A stretch of 64,000 nucleotides of DNA, from contig CANOZK010000006.1 in assembly GCA_947571775.1 (NCBI GenBank), forward strand, positions 16,281 through 80,280, written 5' to 3'. The position numbers and the translations under genes are program-made. Numbering within the stretch: position 1 is the first letter of the stretch; every line of letters starts with the position of its first letter. Of the stretch, positions 25,624 to 35,442 are shown piece after piece. The notes under the pieces were generated by a model, which worked only from the letters and a program-made list of their open reading frames with translations, did no database searches and was not told the DNA's origin. Source of the DNA: an uncultured Lachnospiraceae bacterium. Its GTDB lineage: Bacteria; Bacillota; Clostridia; Lachnospirales; Lachnospiraceae.

Positions 25624-28600
25624 TTAAAAGCCCTCCTGCTTATCTAAATCATTTTCCACCAAATCTACCGATACCAGGGCTGAAACGCCTTTTTCCTGCA
25701 TGGTGATCCCATACAGGCGGTCAGCAGCATTCATCGTCCCCCTCCTATGGGTTATTATAATGAATTGCGTGTTCTTCGTCAACTTATGTACGTATTCGGC
25801 AAATCTTACCACATTGGAGTCGTCCAGAGCCGCCTCAATCTCGTCCAGCAGACAGAAAGGGGACGGTTTCAGATTTTGGATGGCAAACAGCAGCGCAATA
25901 GCAGTCAGCGCCTTCTCCCCGCCGGAAAGCTGCATCATGTTCTGAAGCTTCTTCCCCGGCGGCTGGGAAATGATCTGAATCCCGGCTTCCAAAATATCCG
26001 CGTCGTCCAAAAGTTCCAGCGTGCCCTTGCCGCCGCCAAATAAGTCCTGGAACGCTTTGTCAAATTCCCGCTGGATTTCCCTGAATTTTTCCGCAAACTG
26101 CCTGCGCATTCCGCTGTCCAGGTCTTCCACAATCTGTAACAGAGTCTTTTCCGCAGTCACCAAATCCTCATGCTGAGTTCTCAAAAATGTGTGCCGCTCC
26201 TGAAGTTCCTTATAATCCTCAATCGCATTTACATTCACATCCCCCAGGGCGCGGATCTCATCCCGAAGCCGGACGACAGATTTTTTTAGATCTTCCCGCC
26301 CCCGGCTCTCCTCTGCCGCGGCATATTGGGCAGCATTGTTCGGGGTAAGCTCATATTCTTCCCATAAATCATTTACATGAACTTCCCGGTTTTCCTCCAA
26401 CTTCTCGATCTGGCTGCTTAAGCGAAACACCTCTTTGTCCAGCAGCCCCATTTGCTTGGAAAGATCTTCTCTTTTTTGAAAAAAGGCTTTGTGGCTTTTG
26501 GCCATTTCCTCTTTTTCTTTTAACTGCTCTTGCATCCGAGCCTGGCTTTCGGCGGCGCAGATTTCCGCCTTTTTTCTGTCCTCCTGTATTCGGCTGATTT
26601 CGTTTTCTTTTTGTTCTATCTCCTGGCGGCCTGTGCATAGATTTTCCTCAATCTGTTTCTTTTCCTCCAGAAGCTTTGTCTGTTCTTGACGGATTCGCTG
26701 CATATCGGTATCCAGATAGGACTTCTTTTGCTCCAGAGAAGAAGATTGCAGATGGATCTCTTCCATATTTTTCTGATAACCCAAAGCCTCTTGCTGAGCC
26801 TCTTCCAGTTCTTTTTGACGGATTTCGATGAGAGCCTCCAGGTTCTTTTCCTCCTGGCTGGACGCCTCCAGCTCTTTTCGGATAGATGCTGTATTTTCCT
26901 CCAGCTCCCGGACTTGCAGCTTCATCTCCTGACGCTCCCGCTCCATTCGCTGATGACGGGACTGGAATTCCTTTTCTTTTTCTTCTTGCTGGGATAGCTG
27001 AAGCTTTAATGTGTTGAGCTGAATCGAGATTTCCTGCATCTCTTTTTGCATCCTGGCTTGTTCTTCTCTTTGCTGGTTTCTCTTTTCCCTGGCTGCCTGC
27101 TGATCCGCCTGAATCTTCTCCAACTCTTCTTGATGGGCTTTTACCGCAGCGGCCAGCTCTTCGATTTCCCGCCGCCTTCCCAGTAAATTACTGTTGTTTT
27201 TATAAGCGCCGCCAGTCATAGAACCGCCTGGACTAAAAGATTCCCCTTCCAGGGTGACCATCCGCAGAGAATGGCGGTATTTCCGTCCAATGGCGATAGC
27301 GAAATCCATCTTTTTTACGACCAGCGTCCTTCCCAGAAGATATTTCACCAGCTCCCGATATTGGGGGGCTGTCTGAACAAGACCGCTGGCCAGCCCGACA
27401 ACGCCGGGCTCCTTCAATGCCTCTTCCTGTGAAAAACCGCCGCGGCTGCGGACGCTGGTCAGGGGCAGGAAGGTGGCGCGCCCGTATCGGTTCTTCTTTA
27501 GGTATTCGATCAGCCGCTTGGCCGTCTGCTCGTTGTCGGTTACGATGTTTTGAATGCTGCCGCCCAGGGCCGTCTCAATGGCCACTTCATAATCCTTGTC
27601 CACCTGGATTAAGTCCGCCACCACGCCCTGGATGCCCGGCATCTCTTGTTTGCGCTCCATTACCCGGCGGATACTGCTGCCGTAGCCGTCGTAGCGCTCT
27701 GCAAGATTCTGCAAAGATTCCAGCCGGGAAGAATCCCTGTGATAGGTCGCTTTTTCTGCTTCCTGTCGCTGGTTTTGCTCCTGTATCTGCTCGGTCAGAC
27801 TGCGGATCTCCTCCTCAACATGCTCACTCTTCTGAAGCAGCCGATCCTTTCTGTCCTGGACGTCGGCATAAGCTTTCTGTGTCTCTTTTGCCGAACCTTC
27901 CAGCTCTGCCTCCTCGCTTTTTAAGCGCAGGGCCTTCTGGTTTAACGCAGCGTTTCGTATCTCCGCCTGCTCCATCATTGTATTATACCGCTGGATTTTC
28001 CCTTTGGTATTGGCGCGCCGATTTAAAATTTCAATGATTTCGTTTTTTCCATTTTCGATTTCCCGGGAAAAAGCCTGGATCTTCTGCTGCAACTTCTCCA
28101 GCTCTTCTTGCTTCTCCTGGTTCTGCCCCTGAATGGTTTCCATCGCTTGCCGAAGCTGCTCCTTTTGCACGGCATAGTCTTTCAGGGCGTCCGCTCTGTC
28201 CTGCTGTTCTTTTTCCACGACGGCAAGGCGATCCCGGTAATGACGATCGTTGGTCTTGCCTGTGCGGATCTGCTCTCTTAAAACATTTTCCTGGCCTTCC
28301 ATCTGCTGGCAGCGCAGGGCGTTTTCTTGGGCCTGCTTTCTGGTCTGCTCAGATTTTTCTTCCAGTTCCTCCATGCGCTTGTCCAGAGCCTCGTATTCCT
28401 GTTTGGCCTGCTGGAACTGTTCCGATACCTCCCGGAAATTTTCCTCCGCCAGAGCGCTTTTTGCCGCTAAATCCTCTAGTTGCCGGCGAATATGCTCCAT
28501 TTCCAGCAAAAACATCTGCACATCCAGCCGTTTTAGTTCCTCTTTTTTGTTCAAATAGATTCTGGCAGTTTCTGCCTGCTTCTCCAGGGGTCCCAGTTGT

Positions 28601-29199
28601 CTGGACAGCTCCTGGAGAATGTCGGTGACACGTAGCAGATTCTGTTTTTCGTCTTCTAGTTTCTTTAAAGCAATGTTTTTTCTGCGCTTGAATTTTACAA
28701 TTCCCGCCGCTTCGTCGAACAGTTCCCTGCGATCCTCCGGCTTACCGCTTAAAATCTGGTCAATCTGGCCTTGGCCGATAATGGAATACCCTTCTTTTCC
28801 AATTCCGGTATCGTAAAACATCTCCTGGATATCCTTCAGCCTGCATACGCTCCCATTGATCCGGTATTCGCTCTCTCCAGAACGATAAAGCCGCCGGATG
28901 ACGGTCACCTCATCAAAGGATACGGGCAATTTGTGATCGCCGTTGTCCAAGGTGATTGCCACCGAGGCATAGCTCAAAGGCTTTCTGTTTTCTGTCCCGG
29001 AAAAAATTACATCCTGCATATTGCCGCCCCGAAGCTGCCTGGCGCTCTGCTCTCCCAAGACCCAGCGGACGGCGTCTGCCACATTGCTCTTTCCGCTGCC
29101 GTTTGGCCCCACAATTCCAGTAATGCCGTTGTGAAATTCAAAACAGATTTTCTCGGCAAAGGATTTAAATCCCTGCACGTCAATGCTTTTCAGATACAT
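25624..29199 (-). CDS. smc: Chromosome segregation protein SMC
   Basis: 1191 residues, full family length. Walker [10 protein letters not shown] near 32, two long coiled-coil arms (about 170-500 and 670-1010) rich in Glu, Gln and Lys, a hinge at about 515-660 with the [11 protein letters not shown] segment, and the C-terminal head with [12 protein letters not shown] signature and [13 protein letters not shown]alker B. It compacts and separates chromosomes with ScpA and ScpB (not in this window). Its start overlaps the rnc 3' end by 20 bases. Confidence 0.98.
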   Translation of the reverse strand: MYLKSIDVQGFKSFAEKICFEFHNGITGIVGPNGSGKSNVADAVRWVLGEQSARQLRGGNMQDVIFSGTENRKPLSYASVAITLDNGDHKLPVSFDEVTVIRRLYRSGESEYRINGSVCRLKDIQEMFYDTGIGKEGYSIIGQGQIDQILSGKPEDRRELFDEAAGIVKFKRRKNIALKKLEDEKQNLLRVTDILQELSRQLGPLEKQAETARIYLNKKEELKRLDVQMFLLEMEHIRRQLEDLAAKSALAEENFREVSEQFQQAKQEYEALDKRMEELEEKSEQTRKQAQENALRCQQMEGQENVLREQIRTGKTNDRHYRDRLAVVEKEQQDRADALKDYAVQKEQLRQAMETIQGQNQEKQEELEKLQQKIQAFSREIENGKNEIIEILNRRANTKGKIQRYNTMMEQAEIRNAALNQKALRLKSEEAELEGSAKETQKAYADVQDRKDRLLQKSEHVEEEIRSLTEQIQEQNQRQEAEKATYHRDSSRLESLQNLAERYDGYGSSIRRVMERKQEMPGIQGVVADLIQVDKDYEVAIETALGGSIQNIVTDNEQTAKRLIEYLKKNRYGRATFLPLTSVRSRGGFSQEEALKEPGVVGLASGLVQTAPQYRELVKYLLGRTLVVKKMDFAIAIGRKYRHSLRMVTLEGESFSPGGSMTGGAYKNNSNLLGRRREIEELAAAVKAHQEELEKIQADQQAAREKRNQQREEQARMQKEMQEISIQLNTLKLQLSQQEEKEKEFQSRHQRMERERQEMKLQVRELEENTASIRKELEASSQEEKNLEALIEIRQKELEEAQQEALGYQKNMEEIHLQSSSLEQKKSYLDTDMQRIRQEQTKLLEEKKQIEENLCTGRQEIEQKENEISRIQEDRKKAEICAAESQARMQEQLKEKEEMAKSHKAFFQKREDLSKQMGLLDKEVFRLSSQIEKLEENREVHVNDLWEEYELTPNNAAQYAAAEESRGREDLKKSVVRLRDEIRALGDVNVNAIEDYKELQERHTFLRTQHEDLVTAEKTLLQIVEDLDSGMRRQFAEKFREIQREFDKAFQDLFGGGKGTLELLDDADILEAGIQIISQPPGKKLQNMMQLSGGEKALTAIALLFAIQNLKPSPFCLLDEIEAALDDSNVVRFAEYVHKLTKNTQFIIITHRRGTMNAADRLYGITMQEKGVSALVSVDLVENDLDKQEGF

Positions 29200-29896
29200 C
29201 TTGCACCTTTTGCTTTCTCAATAACAAGACAGCCTGGTAGGCGGCCGCTTGCTCCGCAGCTTTTTTAGTATGTCCTTTTCCTTTCCCATATGTCTCCCCA
29301 GAGATTCGGACTTCCGCAAAAAAGCGCTTATCGTGATCCGGGCCGGTACACCCAGTCAGCACATATTTCGGAATTTTTCCCTGATCTTGAACAATCTCTT
29401 GCAGGACGGTTTTACTGTCATAGAACAGGGATTTGTTTTCCAGATCGTTGAGGACAAAACGCAGGATGAACTCCCTGGCCTGCTCAATTCCCCCGTCCAG
29501 ATAAATCGCTCCTATCACCGCTTCCAAAGCGTCGGAAGTAATCGAGTCCCGATCTCTTCCTCCAGTAAATTCTTCCCCTTTCCCTAGTAAAAGGAACTCC
29601 TGTAACTTAATGTCACGAGCCGACATGGCCAGGGACGGCTCGCAAACCATACTGGCCCTTTTTTTTGTCAGCTCTCCTTCCGCCATATCGGGATGCTGGC
29701 CAAACAAAAACTCACTGCTGATCAGCTCTAAAACCGCATCCCCCAAAAATTCCAGTCGTTCGTTACATTTGCTTTTCCCCATTCTTTTTTCATTTGCATA
29801 AGAACTGTGCGTCAAAGCCTGCCGTAAAAGCTCTGGGTTCTGAAACTGGTATCCTGCAACTTCTTCTAATTTTTTTACATCTTTTATATTTCCCAT
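29180..29896 (-). CDS. rnc: Ribonuclease III
   Basis: 238 residues from the ATG at 29896, with GGAGG six bases before it; the frame runs 13 codons further upstream into the acpP terminator. The signature NERLEFLGDAVLEL (catalytic acidic residues) is intact and a dsRNA-binding domain occupies the last 70 residues (DHDKRFFAEVRISGETYGKG region). It processes rRNA and other double-stranded RNA. First gene of rnc-smc-ftsY. Confidence 0.97.
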   Translation of the reverse strand: MGNIKDVKKLEEVAGYQFQNPELLRQALTHSSYANEKRMGKSKCNERLEFLGDAVLELISSEFLFGQHPDMAEGELTKKRASMVCEPSLAMSARDIKLQEFLLLGKGEEFTGGRDRDSITSDALEAVIGAIYLDGGIEQAREFILRFVLNDLENKSLFYDSKTVLQEIVQDQGKIPKYVLTGCTGPDHDKRFFAEVRISGETYGKGKGHTKKAAEQAAAYQAVLLLRKQKVQDVSEKH

Positions 29897-29927
29897 AAGA
29901 CGCCTCCCGTCTTTTTTAAAACAAGGA

Positions 29928-29955
29928 AGAGGCACTGTCTTCCGACAGCGCCTCT
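29928..29955 (-). terminator. Terminator after acpP
   Basis: Twelve-base arms (AGAGGCGCTGTC and its near complement) with a GGAA loop, beginning at the acpP stop and followed by TCCTTGTTTT on the minus strand. It separates the plsX-acpP operon from rnc-smc-ftsY. Confidence 0.8.
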
Positions 29956-30184
29956 ACCCAATGACTCTTTTTATTTCTGCCACTGCATCACCCACAGACA
30001 CGATCCGCTCTGTAGACTCACTGTCAAATTCAATATCAAACTCTTCTTCAATCCCCATGATAATCTGGAACACATCCAGGGAATCGGCCCCCAGATCGTC
30101 TACAAACGCCGTGTCTTCCGTGATTTCATCGGCATCTATACTCAATACTTCCGCAATAATGAAGCACAGTTTTTCCAGTTCCAA
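29954..30184 (-). CDS. acpP: Acyl carrier protein, TTG start
   Basis: 76 residues. The phosphopantetheine Ser lies in DLGADSLDVFQ. The start codon is TTG (30184-30182); AAGGGA stands nine bases before it and no in-frame ATG precedes the conserved N-terminus. It carries acyl chains in fatty-acid and phospholipid synthesis, fitting its place right after plsX. Confidence 0.96.
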   Translation of the reverse strand: MELEKLCFIIAEVLSIDADEITEDTAFVDDLGADSLDVFQIIMGIEEEFDIEFDSESTERIVSVGDAVAEIKRVIG

Positions 30185-30211
30185 GCTTTCACATCCCTTT
30201 TTATATACTGC

Positions 30212-31219
30212 TTATACTTGTGCAATATGTTCCTTGATCTTTCCGGCTATATCCTGACTTTTAAATTGCTCACACTGAAAAATGGCATTTTTGATCTCCG
30301 TTTCCGAAGCGCTTCCGTGGGTTTTTACCACCAGACCTTTTAGACCCAGAAGAGGCGCGCCGCCGTGGCTGCTGGCATCGAACGTCTTCAACGTCTCCTT
30401 CAGCGCAGGCTTTACCAGCAAAGCGCCCAGCTTACTGCGCAGCGACGACAGCATAGACTGTTTGATCTTAGACAACAGCGTAGCCCCCACTCCTTCGTAG
30501 AGCTTCAAAATAACATTTCCCACAAATGCCTCGCAGACAATCACATCTGCGGCCCCTGCCGGAATATCCCTGGCCTCAATGCTTCCCACAAAGTTGATGC
30601 CGGAGCATGCTTTCAGTAAGGGGAAGGTTTCCTTTACCAGAGCATTGCCCTTTTCCTCCTCCGCTCCGATATTCACAATAGCCACCTTCGGATTGCGGAT
30701 ACCAACCACGTTTTCCATGTAAATAGAACCCATTTTGGCAAACTGAACCAGATGGGACGGGCGGGCGTCCACATTGGCCCCACAGTCGATCAACAGGGAG
30801 ACTCCTTTTGCCGTGGGAATCAAAGGCGCCAGGGGAGCGCGCTCTACGCCCTTGATACGGCCTACGATAACTTGTCCTCCCACCAGAACAGCGCCTGTAC
30901 TTCCCGATGAAACAAAAGCATCTGCTTGTTCTTTGCGAACCAAAGTCTGTCCCACTACAATAGAAGAATCCTTTTTGGAGCGTATTGCAGCGACCGGAGG
31001 CTCCGCTGTCTCAATTACCTGGGAAGCCGCCACGATCTCCAAACGATCCTTGGGATATTCATACTTTTCCAGCTCTTTTTTGATCGTCTCCTCAACCCCG
31101 GCCAGATAAATGAAAATTTCCTTCTTCTCGTTTAAGGCGTCCACGGCCGCCTTTACTGGCACCGTCGGAGCATAGTCGCCGCCCATGGCATCGATGACCA
31201 CCTTCACAAATTCTGGCAT
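30212..31219 (-). CDS. plsX: Phosphate acyltransferase PlsX
   Basis: 335 residues from the ATG at 31219 (MPEFVKVVIDAMGGDYAP), preceded by AAAGGAGG; the frame runs 18 codons further without a binding site. DAMGGDYAP, SSGSTGAVL and LIDCGANVDARP are diagnostic. It converts acyl-ACP to acyl-phosphate for PlsY in phospholipid synthesis. Order DUF177-rpmF-plsX-acpP is the classical one; the usual following fab genes are absent here. Confidence 0.97.
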   Translation of the reverse strand: MPEFVKVVIDAMGGDYAPTVPVKAAVDALNEKKEIFIYLAGVEETIKKELEKYEYPKDRLEIVAASQVIETAEPPVAAIRSKKDSSIVVGQTLVRKEQADAFVSSGSTGAVLVGGQVIVGRIKGVERAPLAPLIPTAKGVSLLIDCGANVDARPSHLVQFAKMGSIYMENVVGIRNPKVAIVNIGAEEEKGNALVKETFPLLKACSGINFVGSIEARDIPAGAADVIVCEAFVGNVILKLYEGVGATLLSKIKQSMLSSLRSKLGALLVKPALKETLKTFDASSHGGAPLLGLKGLVVKTHGSASETEIKNAIFQCEQFKSQDIAGKIKEHIAQV

Positions 31220-31348
31220 GTTTCCCCCTCCTTTCTGACTCAAGTTGATTGCTTCGTGCGCTGTATTTTGCAATCACACCTGTATTCACAAATATACTTA
31301 TAGCAAAAAGCGGAAGAAGCCCGATCCGACCCTTCCGCTTATCTCCTC

Positions 31349-31528
31349 CTAATCAGCAGGAATAATCTCTCTTTTGTTATAGCTTCCGCAAGCTTTGCAA
31401 ACTCTGTGGGGCATAGATAATGCACCGCATTTGCTGCATTTAACCAGATTTGGGGCCTCCATTTTCCAGTTTGCCCGTCTTTTATCCCTTCTGGATTTTG
31501 ACATTTTATTTTTTGGACAAATAGACAT
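31349..31528 (-). CDS. rpmF: 50S ribosomal protein L32
   Basis: 59 residues starting MSICPKNKMSKSRRDKRRAN. Two CxxC pairs (31-34 and 44-47) form the zinc ribbon of the zinc-binding L32 type. GGAGGTG stands five bases before the ATG. Two bases separate its start from the DUF177 stop, so the pair is coupled. Confidence 0.97.
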   Translation of the reverse strand: MSICPKNKMSKSRRDKRRANWKMEAPNLVKCSKCGALSMPHRVCKACGSYNKREIIPAD

Positions 31529-31530
31529 CT

Positions 31531-32058
31531 TTACACCTCCTTATATTTGCTGAATATATCGCTAATCGCCGCCATACGCGGGTCCAAGCTTTTTCTGTCA
31601 CAACCGCAGTCGCCGTGATTGAGATTCGCTCCGCACCGGCTGCAAAGACCTTTGCAATCCTCTTTGCACAAAACTCTCATCGGCCATTGGACCAGCAGTT
31701 CGTTGTAGGCCAATTGTTCCACATCCAGCTCCGATCCTGTGATAAAATTACTCTCATCCAATTCCCGTACCCGTTCGCCATCCAGTCTTTTCATATCTAC
31801 TTCCCGAGAAATCACCAATGGGAACGAAATTTCCACTTCTTCCAGGCATCTTCCACATGGAATCCTTGCGGATACTTTACAGCTTCCTTCTATTTTAATA
31901 ACCTGGCTGCCTGTGTTGGCAATGTCCAGAATCACCGGACTTTTCTCAGACAAAACAAAATGCTCAGTCCCAACCTTCATAACCTCCCGCTCCAGAGGAA
32001 CTTCTCGGTGCAGGGCCTGGCCATCTTCCAATAGAATCTCTGCTAATTGAATGCGCAT
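31531..32058 (-). CDS. DUF177/YceD-family protein
   Basis: 175 residues. The family lies in front of rpmF in most bacteria and is linked to 23S rRNA handling. The Cys motif CGRCLEEVEI in the middle, the C-terminal pairs CKGLCSRCGANLNHGDCGC, and the final DPRMAAISDIF are typical of Firmicute members. First gene of the operon, behind a consensus promoter. Confidence 0.9.
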   Translation of the reverse strand: MRIQLAEILLEDGQALHREVPLEREVMKVGTEHFVLSEKSPVILDIANTGSQVIKIEGSCKVSARIPCGRCLEEVEISFPLVISREVDMKRLDGERVRELDESNFITGSELDVEQLAYNELLVQWPMRVLCKEDCKGLCSRCGANLNHGDCGCDRKSLDPRMAAISDIFSKYKEV

Positions 32059-32084
32059 AACTTTCTCCTAACTACACTTTATGA

Positions 32085-32113
32085 ATTATAACTTCCGTAA
32101 GCTCATTTGTCAA
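32085..32113 (-). promoter_or_regulatory. Consensus promoter of the DUF177-rpmF-plsX-acpP operon
   Basis: Minus-strand TTGACA, 17-base spacer, TATAAT: a perfect match to the housekeeping sigma consensus. Confidence 0.9.
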
Positions 32114-32223
32114 CCGAATTTTCTTGCTATTCAAAAGAAACGCCGCATTCTCCCCTTTATTTACTGTCACAGTCTGCCGGGCGGACATACAATAAGATTA
32201 AACAGATTCTAGGAGTAACGATT

Positions 32224-33087
32224 ATGATATATGTTTGTATCAGTATCTTCTTTCTCGCGGTTCTTATATTGGACTGTTTTCTAGTGTATCAAAAGTCGTG
32301 CGCCATTCACAATGTGCGCCGGCTGTGCATGGAAGAAAAAGTTCAAATGCTTTCCAAACTGATTGAGCCTATGGGATTTGCCTATGATCCGAAGCAGGAT
32401 ATCTTCCTCTCCCGGACAGACGCTTGGCAGCGTGATTATGGCTATTCGTCCCTGTTTGACCGCACCGCGCCTTTTTTTCAAATGGTGTTCGACTGTGAAC
32501 CCATTTATTTTGACTACGAAGGAAAGACGTGGATGATTGAATTATGGAAGGGACAGTATGGAATCAATACGGGCTGTGAATTGGGGATTTACCAGGCGGA
32601 TGCTCTTTTGTCCTCCTCAGAAAGAAAACGCTTTCATTTCCATGCAATCACAGATGAGGAGATGCTGCCTGTCCACATTGATTTTCATAAAAAGGGCCGA
32701 CTGCTTTTTACCTTATCCGAACGCCACTGGTGGCTGGCCGGGTTTTGTATGGGATTGTTCTCCCAGCCGCGGCAGCTCCAGATGCGTATTTCCATCGAAT
32801 TTCCAAATCTGCGCATGGCGTGCGCTTTCACAGATGCGCTTCTGGAAAACAGCCACCGCCCGGACACCGTCTACGCAGACGGCCGAATCATAACGTTTTG
32901 TTTTGACATCCCGACAACCGCCCAGCCGCAGCAGCGTTTCCGAATCCGCTGTGCCCTGTCGCAGTGGAAAAACCGCCTGCTATGTAGGATTTACCGCTGG
33001 ATCACACGTCCGTTTCACAAAAACATCGACCGGCTGCTCTATCTATATCATTATCTGCCGTTCGCTTTTCGTAAGCTGCTGCCATGA
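32224..33087 (+). CDS. DUF4474-family membrane-anchored protein
   Basis: 287 residues from the ATG at 32224, with AGGAG eight bases before it; the longer frame from 32107 has no binding site and crosses the divergent promoter. One N-terminal membrane span (IYVCISIFFLAVLILDCFLV) is followed by a cytoplasmic or external domain with FDCEPIYFDYEGKTWMIELW and GQYGINTGCELGIY, which I recall from DUF4474. A basic C-terminal tail follows. Function unknown. It overlaps the metallophosphoesterase gene by four bases (ATGA), so the two are co-translated. Confidence 0.75.
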   Translation: MIYVCISIFFLAVLILDCFLVYQKSCAIHNVRRLCMEEKVQMLSKLIEPMGFAYDPKQDIFLSRTDAWQRDYGYSSLFDRTAPFFQMVFDCEPIYFDYEGKTWMIELWKGQYGINTGCELGIYQADALLSSSERKRFHFHAITDEEMLPVHIDFHKKGRLLFTLSERHWWLAGFCMGLFSQPRQLQMRISIEFPNLRMACAFTDALLENSHRPDTVYADGRIITFCFDIPTTAQPQQRFRIRCALSQWKNRLLCRIYRWITRPFHKNIDRLLYLYHYLPFAFRKLLP

Positions 33088-33938
33088 ACGACGACCGGCG
33101 ACTGCAAAAAGCGTTTTGCAACGCCCCGCGGCTCCCGCTCTCCAATCATTCCAAATATGTATTGATCAGTGACTGCCACCGGGGATGCGGCAATTCCAAC
33201 GATAATTTTCTGAAAAACCAGCACTTGTATTTTGCGGCGCTGGAGTACTATTACAAACAGGGATATACTTATATTGAACTGGGGGATGGTGACGAGCTCT
33301 GGGAAAATCGTTCCATGGAGCCGATTATCGAAGCCCATCGGCATGTATTCGATCTGCTGGCGAAATTTTACCGGGAAAAAAGGCTTTATCTATTATACGG
33401 AAACCACGATATTGTAAAAAAGTCCCCCCGGAAAGCAAAGCAGTGGTTTGCCAAAGAATTTCCCGGAATCACCTTTTATTCTGGAATCATCTTAAAAGAT
33501 CGGGAACACCAAAAAGATATTTATCTGACCCATGGCCACCAGACGGATTTCTTAAACAGCAACCTATGGAGAATCAGCCGTTTTCTCGTCCGGTACGTAT
33601 GGGGGCCTGCGGAACGGCTTGGCTTTTTGGACCCCACCAGCGCCGCCAAAAACAATAAGCGGAAACGCCGGGCAGAAGAAAAGCTCACCGACTGGGCCAG
33701 AAAAAAAGAACATATCTTGATCACCGGACATACGCACCGCCCAATGATCGGGACGGTGGACGCCCCCTACTGCAATACGGGAAGCTGCGTCCATCCAAGC
33801 TGTATCACCTGCATCGAAATCCGCCGCCGCTGTATGACCCTTGTAAAATGGAGTGTGGACGTCAAAGCAGATCGGAGTCTTTATGTCCGGCGGGAAGTGC
33901 TGGCGGACTCCATCTGCATTCGTGAATATATCGTTTGA
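33084..33938 (+). CDS. Calcineurin-like metallophosphoesterase
   Basis: 284 residues with the complete metal-binding motif set: SDCHRG (DxH), ELGDGDELWE (GDxxD), YGNHD, LTHGHQTD and ITGHTHRP. The layout resembles UDP-2,3-diacylglucosamine hydrolase/LpxH-like and other small phosphoesterases, but a Gram-positive host without lipid A makes that role unlikely. Coupled to the DUF4474 membrane protein. The substrate is unknown. Confidence 0.88.
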   Translation: MNDDRRLQKAFCNAPRLPLSNHSKYVLISDCHRGCGNSNDNFLKNQHLYFAALEYYYKQGYTYIELGDGDELWENRSMEPIIEAHRHVFDLLAKFYREKRLYLLYGNHDIVKKSPRKAKQWFAKEFPGITFYSGIILKDREHQKDIYLTHGHQTDFLNSNLWRISRFLVRYVWGPAERLGFLDPTSAAKNNKRKRRAEEKLTDWARKKEHILITGHTHRPMIGTVDAPYCNTGSCVHPSCITCIEIRRRCMTLVKWSVDVKADRSLYVRREVLADSICIREYIV

Positions 33939-34015
33939 AGCTTGCCTCTGACAATCACTTTATGGTATGATTGAGCCATTCTTTTGTACACGAAACGAAA
34001 ACGGAGGTAACGCAT

Positions 34016-35437
34016 ATGAATCCCACTGTTCTGCTGCCCGCAGACTTCCAGACCCGTATGCAATCTATGCTGGGCCCGGAATATCCGTCCTTTCTCGCCA
34101 GCTACGAAAAGCCGCGCAGGAACGGGCTTCGCATCAATTCCCAGAAAATCTCCCCAGAGGCTTTCCGAAAAATTTCCCCGTTCCCGCTGGAACCAATCCC
34201 CTGGACCAAAAACGGTTTCTTCTACCCGCCGGACGCGCGTCCGGCGCAGCATCCCTTTTACCGCTGCGGCTTATATTATTTGCAGGAACCAAGCGCCATG
34301 ACTCCAGCTTCCTTTCTTCCCGTCCAGCCTGGCGACCGGGTGCTGGATCTGTGCGCGGCTCCCGGCGGAAAGGCTACGGAATTGGGCGCCCGTTTAAAGG
34401 GACAAGGACTTCTGGCAGCCAACGACGCAAGCGGTGCCCGCGCAAAAGCTCTTTTGCGAAATCTGGAATTATTCGGCGTCTCCAACGGATTTGTCACCAA
34501 CGAAAGCCCCGATCGGTTAGCCGCCTCCTTCCCGGAATTCTTTGACAAAATCCTGGTGGATGCTCCCTGCTCCGGGGAAGGCATGTTCCGCAAAGAGACT
34601 GCCGCCGGAAAAACCTGGAGTCTGGAAAAATCGGATTCCTGCGCCAAATTGCAGCGGGAAATTTTAACGCAGGCCGTCCATATGCTCTCCCCCGGCGGTC
34701 TGCTGATGTACTCCACCTGCACCTTTGCCCCTGTCGAAAACGAAGGGGCGGTTTCTTATGTGCTGGAACAATTTCCAGAAATGGATTTGCTGAAGCTTCC
34801 GCAGGAATATGGCTTTTCTCCTGGCAATCCCCTGTGGGGAAATGGAGACTTTCGTCTGACCCGCTGTTTGCGCTTGTGGCCTCACCGCTGCCAGGGAGAA
34901 GGACATTTTCTGGCACTTTTTCAAAAAGAGAAATCTTTAGAAAAACGCCCCCTTTCCTCCAAGCCCTCCAAGCCAAAAAAGGGCGGCAAAATCTCCCGCC
35001 CCCAAATGCTTTTATTAGAAAATTTCTTTGAGCCGCTGCTGCCCTGCCTGCCCGCCTTCTCTTGGGAACAGGTGGAAATCCGATCCGAAAAGGTCTATCT
35101 GCTCCCGGAAGGACTGCCCCCGCTTCCAAAGCTCAAAGGGCTTCATTTCCTGAGAAACGGCCTGTTTCTGGGCGAGCTGAAGAAAAACCGCTTTGAGCCA
35201 AGCCAGCCGCTGGCGCTCTCTCTGACTGGCCAGCCGCCGGCCCGTCTGGATCTTTCTAGTTCGGACGCCCGGATTGCGCAATATCTGCAAGGACAAGCCA
35301 TCCCTGCTGCCCCCGGCGAATCTGCCACAGACTCTGGGTGGACGCTGCTCTGTGTTGACAGTTTCCCGCTGGGCTGGGGCAAGCTGGCGGGCGGATTATT
35401 CAAAAATAAATATCCCGCTGGCTGGCGGTGCCGATAA
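34016..35437 (+). CDS. rsmF: 16S rRNA (cytosine-C5) methyltransferase, RsmF type
   Basis: 473 residues from the ATG at 34016, with GGAGG eight bases before it. N-terminal NGLRINSQKI segment, SAM-binding DLCAAPGGKATELG, the releasing Cys in DAPCSGEGMFRK and the catalytic Cys in YSTCTFAPVENE. A long C-terminal region with the PUA-like RsmF tail follows (FLRNGLFLGELKKNRFEPS). It methylates C5 of specific 16S rRNA cytosines. It ends five bases from the convergent purL stop. Confidence 0.9.
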   Translation: MNPTVLLPADFQTRMQSMLGPEYPSFLASYEKPRRNGLRINSQKISPEAFRKISPFPLEPIPWTKNGFFYPPDARPAQHPFYRCGLYYLQEPSAMTPASFLPVQPGDRVLDLCAAPGGKATELGARLKGQGLLAANDASGARAKALLRNLELFGVSNGFVTNESPDRLAASFPEFFDKILVDAPCSGEGMFRKETAAGKTWSLEKSDSCAKLQREILTQAVHMLSPGGLLMYSTCTFAPVENEGAVSYVLEQFPEMDLLKLPQEYGFSPGNPLWGNGDFRLTRCLRLWPHRCQGEGHFLALFQKEKSLEKRPLSSKPSKPKKGGKISRPQMLLLENFFEPLLPCLPAFSWEQVEIRSEKVYLLPEGLPPLPKLKGLHFLRNGLFLGELKKNRFEPSQPLALSLTGQPPARLDLSSSDARIAQYLQGQAIPAAPGESATDSGWTLLCVDSFPLGWGKLAGGLFKNKYPAGWRCR

Positions 35438-35442
35438 TTTTA

